A model generated the notes under the pieces. That model was not told the DNA's origin. It saw only the letters and a list, made by a program, of their open reading frames with translations, and searched no databases. From positions 1-9,044 of the forward strand of contig DXMF01000014.1 of assembly GCA_019414345.1 (NCBI GenBank): a stretch of DNA of 9,044 nt. Direction: 5' to 3'. A program made the position numbers and the translations under genes. The DNA comes from Collinsella sp. (GTDB lineage: Bacteria > Actinomycetota > Coriobacteriia > Coriobacteriales > Coriobacteriaceae). Positions 1 to 4,953 of the stretch are shown piece by piece; the first letter of the stretch is position 1, and the number at the start of each line of letters is the position of its first letter.

Positions 1-189
1 CGTTGCCGCGCCCCGCAGTGCCCGCTTCCCCCGAGAACAATTATCAGTGCAGGTAGACGGCCTGCGGTTTTCGTGAAATACGGGGTATGGTCGAGGGGTC
101 GGGCTTAAACGTAGTAGATGGGCCGGTTCCGTGGCGGCGGCATCGCGGGCAGCCGACCGAGGGCGCCCGGAAGTGAACAGGGCACCCGT

Positions 190-1347
190 CTAACGACCGA
201 TTTCCAGCCAGTTGCACAGTACGTTGGCTCGCAACTCCATTTCCGTCGTCTTTTGCGCCTTAGTTTTGCACCTATAGCGCAATTCCAAGCGCGAGCAAAG
301 ACTTCGCACGATCGCATCAAGCTGCTCGGCATCGTTAAGCATGTCGTGCGTAACCAGAAAGACGTCATACCCCATACTTTGCAGCGCCGTCATGCGTTTG
401 GCATCGTGGTCGAGCACGGCGCCTGATCCGTGGATAACCTCTCCCTGAATCTCCACGATGCCTGCTTTCATTATGGTTGGATTTACGATCACGATATCCC
501 CGTAGCAGACTTTTTGCCCTGCAATGCTCTGCGCCGACGCGGTAAGCGGCGTAAGGTCGTTAACATAAACGTTTCGAAAGCCGGCACCGCCGCGAGAGCG
601 AGGAAGCGATAGCAATAAAATTCCTGCAACTTCAAGCGGAGAAGCTGCTATACCTGTCACCAGCTGCGCGGCGTTGTAAAACATCGTACCCCACTTTCGT
701 CTTTTCATCTTACTGGCATACTCATGAAGCTCGTGTAATTCGATGAGCGGCTTCCTCATCCAGAGTGAAGTGCCCTTTAGCCTTGTGACCTCCTTCGTTT
801 TCTTTTGTCCGTTGGGCCCCTTCGTATTTACCTGTTCTTTGACTTTTATGCGCGCATAAACGCGTTTCCATTGTGGTTCGTCTTGGCTTTCATCGAGGTC
901 AAAGAGGGATTCGGTGGTTGCGTTCTCGGCGGCGTCATTGGCTGTGTCTAGTTCCGCCTCTGCTGCTGCGGTGGGCTCAAAGACTGAGAACCATCCGCAA
1001 AATTCGTACATGGCAAGGACAAGATCGGTTGGAGATACAAAGCGCGCCATGGTAAATAGCGTCGCAAGTGGATTGGTAACCCTAAAGCTCATCGCGGTTT
1101 CTAGCGTGCTATCCACCCCCGAAGCATCATCACAGTGGATTGTTGTCCGTAATCCCGAATGGTAGTTAACGCCACCGGGCACTGTTGTGGTAATAATCGG
1201 GGCTTTGAGGACGTCGACTACAAAGGGCGATTGAGATAGGGCCCACCAGCCGTCTTCTGGGATTGGCAGTCTTGGGTAGAGGTCGCGGATCTGCGGTGGG
1301 CAGCGCCAGTAGCGGAATGCGGTGTTTGCGCAGACGACTTCGTCCAT
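190..1347 (-). CDS. Hypothetical protein with a C-terminal PD-(D/E)XK / DUF559-like nuclease domain
   Basis: This is a 385-residue protein. The ATG at 1347 is chosen because a GGGGAGG Shine-Dalgarno sequence sits 4 bases upstream. The open frame continues to 1554, but that extension is Arg/Pro-rich and has no ribosome site. Residues about 280-335 resemble the DUF559/Vsr-like core of the PD-(D/E)XK superfamily. A strand with Asp284 (GDIVIV) is followed by VEIQGEVIHG (Glu299, with Gln301 where Lys is usual), then a helix of the D..R...L type and the strand GYDVFLVT. Residues about 80-125 (NPLATLFTMAR) resemble the helical linker seen in AbiEi/DUF559 proteins. Residues 130-170 are an acidic, low-complexity insert. 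The gene stands alone, with no partner on the same strand within 300 bp. I recognise the fold pattern, not a specific function. It could be a nuclease, a decayed nuclease used for binding, or an antitoxin-like protein. The ExQ variant leaves catalysis uncertain. Confidence 0.75.
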   Translation of the reverse strand: MDEVVCANTAFRYWRCPPQIRDLYPRLPIPEDGWWALSQSPFVVDVLKAPIITTTVPGGVNYHSGLRTTIHCDDASGVDSTLETAMSFRVTNPLATLFTMARFVSPTDLVLAMYEFCGWFSVFEPTAAAEAELDTANDAAENATTESLFDLDESQDEPQWKRVYARIKVKEQVNTKGPNGQKKTKEVTRLKGTSLWMRKPLIELHELHEYASKMKRRKWGTMFYNAAQLVTGIAASPLEVAGILLLSLPRSRGGAGFRNVYVNDLTPLTASAQSIAGQKVCYGDIVIVNPTIMKAGIVEIQGEVIHGSGAVLDHDAKRMTALQSMGYDVFLVTHDMLNDAEQLDAIVRSLCSRLELRYRCKTKAQKTTEMELRANVLCNWLEIGR

Positions 1348-1677
1348 GTGGCCTCCCCTGGTTTCGACCGTAGGCCGTGCGGATTGCGGGCATGGCCGAT
1401 TATCTACCGGGGCATCATGCGGGTAAGTACGGGAAGCAAACCAAATGCTGACAAAAGCATGCCGAGTTCCGCCGAAAAACCGTCGTGTGATAGAAAACCG
1501 CTGGAAGGAGCTTTGGGCATGTGGTCCCTGTCTCCACATTTGCGCGCGGATCACATGGGGAATTCAATGAAAATACGCATGAGTTTTATACAAAACATGC
1601 AATGGCGTCAGCAAAAAGGGTGCGAAAAAATGACGCCTTATACGACTACGATTCGTTTTGGAATCACCCTTGGTATC
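1348..1677. other. Intergenic region between the nuclease-like gene and the tRNA terminator
   Basis: About 330 bases without a well-supported gene. On the minus strand it should hold the leader and promoter of the gene starting at 1347. Two weak candidates are visible. One is TTGCTG-18 bp-TATAAA (1585-1614). The other, nearer, is a GATAAT -10 box at 1399-1404 with TTACCC 16 bp upstream (1421-1426). On the plus strand there is one weak small ORF, listed separately. Confidence 0.5.
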
Positions 1678-1724
1678 AAAAAGAAAAAGGCCAGAGGCTT
1701 AACACCTCTGACCGGCGCTTTTGA
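1521..1724 (+). CDS. Possible small ORF, 67 residues, doubtful
   Basis: An open plus-strand frame starts at GTG (1521), 11 bases after a GGAAGGAG sequence. A second in-frame start is the ATG at 1602, which has no ribosome site. The predicted C-terminal half is aromatic and charged (DYDSFWNHPWYQKEKG), which reads more like protein than a random frame, and its codons are AT-rich. Against it, the last 15 or so codons are encoded by the opposite-strand tRNA terminator, and the stop codon abuts the 3' end of the tRNA. No family is recognised. It may be a chance frame or the relic of an older gene. Confidence 0.22.
   Translation: MVPVSTFARGSHGEFNENTHEFYTKHAMASAKRVRKNDALYDYDSFWNHPWYQKEKGQRLNTSDRRF
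1585..1614 (-). promoter_or_regulatory. Candidate promoter for the nuclease-like gene
   Basis: Read on the minus strand, TTGCTG (1614-1609) is separated by 18 bp from TATAAA (1590-1585). This gives 4/6 and 5/6 matches to sigma-70-type hexamers. It would leave a leader of about 230 nt before the ATG at 1347, which is long, so the nearer GATAAT at 1399-1404 is an alternative. Confidence 0.3.
1678..1713 (-). terminator. Intrinsic terminator of the tRNA-Val transcript
   Basis: On the minus strand, GGTCAGAGG pairs with CCTCTGGCC (one G-T type mismatch) around a 7-nt loop. It is followed by a TTTTTCTTTTT tract. The hairpin starts 12 bases after the encoded CCA of the tRNA, as expected for a monocistronic tRNA gene. 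Confidence 0.88.
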
Positions 1725-1799
1725 TGGTGGGCGATACAAGATTCGAACTTGTGACCCCATCCGTGTGAAGGATATGCTCTACCCCTGAGCCAATCGCCC
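1725..1799 (-). tRNA. tRNA-Val, anticodon CAC
   Basis: A 75-nt cloverleaf folds cleanly on the minus strand. The acceptor is GGGCGAT/ATCGCCC and the D stem is GCTC/GAGC. The anticodon stem is TATCC/GGATG with loop TTCACAC, giving anticodon CAC (1765-1767) for GUG codons. The T arm is ACAAG-TTCGAAT-CTTGT. The discriminator is A and the terminal CCA is encoded (1725-1727). Use of a CAC-anticodon valine tRNA fits a genome of fairly high GC. I saw no second copy of the tRNA 3' end in the window, so there is no evidence that it serves as an integration site here. Confidence 0.97.
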
Positions 1800-1819
1800 G
1801 TCGCCTTTCGGCAAAAGAG

Positions 1820-1849
1820 ATACTAACATAGCCGTGCGTGGTTTACCAA
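1820..1849 (-). promoter_or_regulatory. Candidate promoter of the tRNA-Val gene
   Basis: On the minus strand, TTGGTA (1849-1844) lies 18 bp from TAGTAT (1825-1820). This places a start about 13 nt before the mature tRNA 5' end. Both hexamers match the consensus at 4/6, so the exact boxes are uncertain. An overlapping TATGTT (1830-1825) is another possible -10. Confidence 0.38.
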
Positions 1850-1936
1850 GAACTTTTTGTCCCCTATTTTAAATTCGTGGGTGCTAGCCAAGCCGAAACA
1901 ACCAAAGCAATCGGAAAAACCGCAGCTAACAACCAT

Positions 1937-2725
1937 TTACCGCTTTATCCACGAAGTCTCGGGGCGGCAAATAAGTCGCGCGTTGTTGTAGGCCATATCG
2001 AGTGTGAGGCAGGTGCGCGCGGCGTAGAAGCCGTCCTCGCGCCGGATGGTCAGCGCTAGCTCGGGCTTGTCTCCGGTAAGGCATAGCGGCAAGAGCAGCT
2101 GGATCCGGCCGCCGTAGAACTGCGGCACCGCGAGTGTGTAGTTGGCGGCGGCGCGGCGGGCAGCCTCGACGACGGCGCCCTCAAAGGCGCGGCGCAGCAG
2201 CAGCGAGTTGTTCTCCCCCATCAGGCTGGCGGGGATGCGCGTAAGGTTCTCCTCGTCGCCCAGAATGTGGTCGATGTTGGAGCGGATGGGCAGGCGGTAG
2301 TCAAAGACCAGCTCGGAGGGGTCCTCGGCAAAGCGCACGCGGCACGGCAGGTACTCAAACGAGACCAGCATGGGGTCACTTTCCTTAAAGAAACCCTTCA
2401 AAAACCAGCGCTGGCGCGCATCGGGCTTGGTGTTGGGCTCAAATAGGCCGTAGATGGTCTCGTATCGGCGCGTGTACAGGCCGGTGTTAAACAGACAGCG
2501 GTCGTCGTCGAACACCAGCGGCAGGTTGGACGGCGCGGTCTGGTCCACGTCGCGCTCGGTCAAAAATACCGCGCGGCTAAACGAAAATGACAGGTAGTTT
2601 TTGAGGATGCGGTTGCTGGGATCCCAGTCCTCGGGATCGGCGAGGTCGGCCAGGCGGTCGTAACAGGGCTCGGGGCAAAACGCAAAGTCGTAGACATTGC
2701 TGCACAGGGTGCTGGGGATATCCAT
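1937..2725 (-). CDS. DUF3825 domain-containing protein
   Basis: This is a 262-residue protein. Several blocks match the DUF3825 family as I know it. There is an N-terminal RILKNYLSFSFSRA helix (39-52). The hallmark LFNTGLYT (78-85) is followed by ETIYGLFEPN, then a W-F-L-K-G-F-F block (107-113). The C-terminal LDMAYNNARLICRP (242-255) is typical. DUF3825 occurs alone or next to LOTUS/OST-HTH and nuclease-like modules, and its biochemical role is unknown to me. Here it spans the whole protein, with no membrane segment or signal peptide, so it is probably cytosolic. It lies 45 bp after the Doc-like gene on the same strand with no terminator between, and is probably the last gene of that operon. 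The ribosome site is weak (GGA 6 bases before the ATG). No intrinsic terminator is obvious before the tRNA promoter. Confidence 0.8.
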   Translation of the reverse strand: MDIPSTLCSNVYDFAFCPEPCYDRLADLADPEDWDPSNRILKNYLSFSFSRAVFLTERDVDQTAPSNLPLVFDDDRCLFNTGLYTRRYETIYGLFEPNTKPDARQRWFLKGFFKESDPMLVSFEYLPCRVRFAEDPSELVFDYRLPIRSNIDHILGDEENLTRIPASLMGENNSLLLRRAFEGAVVEAARRAAANYTLAVPQFYGGRIQLLLPLCLTGDKPELALTIRREDGFYAARTCLTLDMAYNNARLICRPETSWIKR

Positions 2726-2770
2726 GTGGTGTCCAATCCATTCAATAGCTGGCGTGCGGATGCTTAGATT

Positions 2771-3286
2771 CTATACGTGCGATGGGTCGCCCGCGCCCGC
2801 AACGTAACCGCGGCGCAGCTCTTCGGCTAGCTTGCTGTTCGTGCGGCGACTGGAAACGAGGTCCTGGATCCAGGCGTAGTACTGGTTGTCTTTGGGCTCG
2901 GGGCTGTCGGACAGCACGACCGGGGTGCCGGCGAACCTTAAGACGGACAACGCAAAGACAAGGCTGGTGCGTTTGTTGCCGTCCTCAAAGATGTGGTCCT
3001 TGACCATGTGCTCGGCCACGTAGGTGACCTGGTCAAAGATGTCTGCGAAGCGATCGGCCGGCGATTGACCGAATATCGTACAGAATGCACCCGCAAGCAC
3101 GGACTCGACGCGTCCAAGCTCAAGTGCGGCCCGGTCGCCTGTGGCGTCGGTTGTATAACAGCGCCCGACCGTCATCAGCGTGCTGTGCAGACGCATTACG
3201 GCCGCGGCCATAGCTTCGAGCGAACCGGCATCATCGAGCACGAGCGGCGCGAACGGATGAGCGCTCCGCTGCGTTGCCGCCATCAT
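2771..3286 (-). CDS. Doc/Fic-family toxin
   Basis: This is a 171-residue protein of the Fic/Doc fold. The signature is DHIFEDGNKRTSL (residues 97-109), with His98, Phe100, Asp102, Gly103, Asn104, Lys105 and Arg106. The NKR ending matches Doc (HxFxDANKRT) rather than the AMPylating Fic motif HPFxxGNGR. In P1 Doc this signature goes with phosphorylation of EF-Tu and arrest of translation. Activity here is inferred from the intact motif. The helix after the motif (VFALSVLRFAG) is also Doc-like. The start is the first of two adjacent ATGs. It overlaps the stop of the 61-residue gene in an ATGA-type junction and has GGAG 5 bases upstream, which points to translational coupling. An open frame extends to 3430, but it duplicates the upstream gene in another frame and has no ribosome site. 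A canonical Phd antitoxin is not present, so the coupled 61-residue protein is the likely antidote. Confidence 0.86.
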   Translation of the reverse strand: MMAATQRSAHPFAPLVLDDAGSLEAMAAAVMRLHSTLMTVGRCYTTDATGDRAALELGRVESVLAGAFCTIFGQSPADRFADIFDQVTYVAEHMVKDHIFEDGNKRTSLVFALSVLRFAGTPVVLSDSPEPKDNQYYAWIQDLVSSRRTNSKLAEELRRGYVAGAGDPSHV

Positions 3287-3468
3287 GAGTTCTCCAAGAG
3301 CCTGAGCACGTTGGGCATGTCCGCAATAGTTGGTTGAATGGCCTCGTCGATAGACGCGATGTCGTCGAGTGAAATCGGCGAAGTGGAATCTGCCTCGCGC
3401 ACAATTGAAGGATCTTCCTGGCCAGCACAATCGGCGTCGTCATCAACTTGAACGTAGTTCCAAGGCAT
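3283..3468 (-). CDS. Small acidic protein, probable antitoxin of the Doc-like toxin
   Basis: This is a 61-residue acidic protein that begins MPWNYVQVDDDADC and ends LRLLENS. It has a strong GAGGAGGT ribosome site 4 bases before the ATG. It lies 11 bases after the XRE gene, and its stop overlaps the start of the Doc-like gene. Small size, acidity and coupling to a toxin are typical of type II antitoxins. It does not look like Phd: no N-terminal DNA-binding fold is visible, and the acidic N-terminal half is probably disordered. The C-terminal part (ISLDDIASIDEAIQPTIADM) could form the helix that sits on the toxin. DNA binding could then be supplied by the XRE protein upstream, making a three-part module. 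This role is inferred from position only. Confidence 0.72.
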   Translation of the reverse strand: MPWNYVQVDDDADCAGQEDPSIVREADSTSPISLDDIASIDEAIQPTIADMPNVLRLLENS

Positions 3469-3479
3469 GTCTACCTCCT

Positions 3480-4169
3480 CTATAGCTTTACGGACGGAAT
3501 AGCCTGCGACTCGTACTCCAGGGCAACCGTCTGCCAGACGAGGTCTTCGATGGCGCAGTTTAGGGTGTTTGCGAGCGCCAATGCCGAGGAGACCGAGGCG
3601 CGGCGTAGGTCGAGCTGGTTCTGCTCGTAGAGTTGTATGGCTCGAAGCTTAACCCCCGATTGGACGGCGAGCTGTTTTTGCGTTAGTCCGGCCGCCTTTC
3701 GTTCCGCTTTGAGGCCCTTTTTGTCTGCCTGGGCGTTGTTCCATTTTTCGATGACAATTTGGGCGAATTTATCTTCGGAGGCCTCGTGAAGCGGATGGTA
3801 CGAGCCGATGATCCAATCGAGCGGGGCGACTTCGAGTAGCTCATTAAAGCCCAGGCTGCACATCCATTGCGCATAGGCCAAAACCCAGCCCGCCCAATAC
3901 TGAGGCGAGCGGTCGAACGGATAGGTCTCCCTGCATTCGACGGGGGTCAGACCCGCATGGGCAATAATATCGCGGGCGAGCTCGTCGCCCGCCATACCGC
4001 AGACGACGCGAGGCATACCGCGCTCAAACTGTTTCATCTCAAAAGCGTTCGACAGGATCGCCGTCAACTCGGCTGGAGTCAACCCTTGGTCACAGAGGGC
4101 AAAATCGACCGCCTCGCCCAGCGTTCTCATGGCATCCTCGAGATACATCTCACTGTAGGCGTGGGTCAT
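3480..4169 (-). CDS. XRE-type helix-turn-helix regulator with large N-terminal domain
   Basis: This is a 229-residue protein. Residues about 152-211 form an XRE/Cro-C1 HTH with the pattern GLTQKQLAVQSGVKLRAIQL, then YEQ and a second helical pair. Residues 1-145 match an N-terminal domain that I know from TA-associated XRE proteins of Firmicutes and Coriobacteria. Its features include FERGMPRVVCGMAGDELA (48-65), RSPQYWAGWVLAYAQW (87-102), and an HEASEDKF block near 128-135. In those loci the protein usually accompanies DUF3990/DUF3791 genes, neither of which is recognisable here. Instead it is followed by an acidic small gene and a Doc-like toxin. The start at 4169 has AGGGG 10 bases upstream and overlaps the end of an upstream frame by 20 bp. 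It probably acts as repressor of the operon and/or as part of the antitoxin. Confidence 0.85.
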   Translation of the reverse strand: MTHAYSEMYLEDAMRTLGEAVDFALCDQGLTPAELTAILSNAFEMKQFERGMPRVVCGMAGDELARDIIAHAGLTPVECRETYPFDRSPQYWAGWVLAYAQWMCSLGFNELLEVAPLDWIIGSYHPLHEASEDKFAQIVIEKWNNAQADKKGLKAERKAAGLTQKQLAVQSGVKLRAIQLYEQNQLDLRRASVSSALALANTLNCAIEDLVWQTVALEYESQAIPSVKL

Positions 4170-4308
4170 CGCCCGTCATCCCCTCTCGAATGATATCGAC
4201 GATACGGATTCCCTCAAATGGATTTTCGGCAAGTAGCTCCTGATATTCAATACTGGCTTCTAAGACTCGCCGAGTCCGGAAGTGTGCGGCAAAATCCAGA
4301 CTTGTTGG
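4150..4308 (-). pseudogene. Out-of-frame gene fragment upstream of the XRE gene
   Basis: A stop-to-stop open stretch of 52 codons follows a TAG at 4309-4311. It has no ATG, GTG or TTG until nine codons before its end. The predicted peptide is protein-like (RVLEASIEYQELL, then NPFEGIRIVDIIREGM). Its stop overlaps the start of the XRE gene, just as a real upstream gene in this tight operon would. Removing one base from the AAAA run at 4291-4294 fuses it in frame to the short upstream gene, giving about 109 residues. It may be the lost C-terminus of that gene through a frameshift or sequence error, or the tail of a separate gene that has lost its start. The family is not recognised. Confidence 0.42.
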
Positions 4309-4480
4309 CTAGAGCTGCATCGATAAGGTCGACGCCGTTGTCGAAGCGGCCGCACTCCCCCGTCGTAAAGAATGCGTCGCCTTCGCGGATGGCCTCGAGG
4401 GTCTCCGAGTTGGGTTCTTTGGAAGGAATAGGTTGAGGGCTGGTATTCGCAAGTTCCTCGTCCTGCTTACAGCGCTTCAT
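4247..4480 (-). CDS. Short RelB/DinJ-like antitoxin candidate, possibly frameshifted
   Basis: A 77-residue frame starts at the ATG at 4480, which has GAGGTG 7 bases upstream and overlaps the end of the nucleotidyltransferase gene by 14 bp. The overlap suggests translational coupling. Residues 24-56 (NSETLEAIREGDAFFTTG, then RFDNGVDLIDAAL) resemble the C-terminal toxin-binding segment of RelB/DinJ-type antitoxins, with the N-ET-A-EG-F-dLI-AL spacing. The usual N-terminal ribbon-helix-helix is not evident. Instead the N-terminus is a polar, Pro-rich tail. After about residue 63 the sequence becomes unlike its neighbours (CRTLPDSASLRSQY). The conserved reading seems to continue in the next frame, listed as a separate fragment. 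No RelE-type toxin gene follows. Real translation of the N-terminal part is likely, but the true length is uncertain. Confidence 0.58.
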   Translation of the reverse strand: MKRCKQDEELANTSPQPIPSKEPNSETLEAIREGDAFFTTGECGRFDNGVDLIDAALANKSGFCRTLPDSASLRSQY

Positions 4481-4766
4481 AGACACACACCTCATCTTGC
4501 TCGATGCTTTTGCGGAAGGCCGGGCGCATGTGCTCTGGTGGGTTGGTGACGATATCAACCTTTCGCCCAAGTTCCATCTCGAGCTCATAGGAGAGTTCGT
4601 AAAGCGTGCCGAACGTCATGGTGTTGCCGCAGACTAGGCGCAAGTCAATATCGCTATCGGGCGTTTGCTCGCCTCGGGCAAACGAGCCAAATAAATATGC
4701 TTCGCTGACGTCGTGTTGAGCTAGCACGCGGGTGGCGGCAGTGGATATGTCGGTAGTCGAAATCAT
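4467..4766 (-). CDS. Minimal nucleotidyltransferase (MntA/MNT-like)
   Basis: This is a 99-residue protein with the DNA-polymerase-beta-type fold in its minimal form. LFGSFARGEQTPDSDIDL contains an exact GS-x10-DxD motif (Gly27, Ser28, Asp39, Asp41). The third carboxylate is Asp71 in RKVDIVT, so the catalytic set is complete. In type VII MntA-HepT systems such enzymes act as antitoxins by adding AMP groups to a HEPN RNase. Here no HEPN gene follows: the next gene overlaps by 14 bp and is RelB-like. Its substrate is therefore unknown. It could modify the Doc-like toxin or another operon protein, but nothing in the sequence shows this. The ribosome site is poor. A TATAAT promoter with an inverted repeat lies about 85-95 bp upstream, making this the first gene of the operon that runs to 1937. 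Confidence 0.87.
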   Translation of the reverse strand: MISTTDISTAATRVLAQHDVSEAYLFGSFARGEQTPDSDIDLRLVCGNTMTFGTLYELSYELEMELGRKVDIVTNPPEHMRPAFRKSIEQDEVCVYEAL

Positions 4767-4808
4767 GGGTTATTTACCGTTCAACAGTAGAACATCAGAG
4801 GGCCAGCG

Positions 4809-4831
4809 CCGAAACATAGTCCTTTTTTCGG
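4809..4831. repeat. Inverted repeat in the operon leader
   Basis: CCGAAA (4809-4814) and TTTCGG (4826-4831) form 6-bp arms separated by 11 bp. They lie in the transcribed leader of the nucleotidyltransferase gene. It could be a weak RNA hairpin or a second operator. The arms are short, so chance is possible. Confidence 0.3.
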
Positions 4832-4833
4832 AA

Positions 4834-4867
4834 ACGCATATGGCTGCACGTTAGACATTATATGCGT
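4834..4867 (-). promoter_or_regulatory. Promoter with operator-like inverted repeat for the toxin-antitoxin-like operon
   Basis: On the minus strand a perfect TATAAT -10 box lies at 4862-4857, predicting a start near 4850. It is embedded in a perfect inverted repeat with 8-bp arms, ACGCATAT (4834-4841) and ATATGCGT (4860-4867), spaced 18 bp apart. One arm overlaps the -10 box and the other falls just past the start site, the usual place for an autorepressor site. The XRE protein of the operon is the obvious candidate to bind. No good -35 is present: the position (about 4880-4885) reads GGGAGC and lies inside the upstream gene's terminator. Confidence 0.5.
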
Positions 4868-4868
4868 G

Positions 4869-4901
4869 AAAAAAGCAACGCTCCCTTGCAGAAAGCGTTG
4901 C
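4869..4901 (-). terminator. Intrinsic terminator after the LPXTG protein gene
   Basis: On the minus strand, GCAACGCT (4901-4894) pairs perfectly with AGCGTTGC (4882-4875) around an 11-nt loop. It is followed directly by six Ts (4874-4869). It lies about 50 bases after the stop of the surface-protein gene and immediately before the -10 region of the next operon, so it insulates the two transcription units. Confidence 0.9.
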
Positions 4902-4953
4902 CCTTAAAGCTCCTACAGTGCTCTTGTATCGCAGCCAAGGGCGTCGCACCGCA

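Noticed and set aside
1348..1554. N-terminal extension of the nuclease-like protein
   Set aside because: There is a strong GGGGAGG site before the ATG at 1347, and the extension has non-protein-like composition.
1348..1788. Plus-strand 146-residue frame
   Set aside because: It runs antisense through the whole tRNA and its terminator. The C-terminal peptide is a translation of the tRNA, so it is not a gene.
1725..1799. tRNA-Val as an att site for a mobile element
   Set aside because: I looked for a second copy of the tRNA 3' end in the window and found none. No integrase gene is present.
3287..3430. N-terminal extension of the Doc-like toxin
   Set aside because: The extension overlaps the 61-residue gene in another frame and is Arg-rich. 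The ATG pair at 3286 has a ribosome site and an ATGA overlap.
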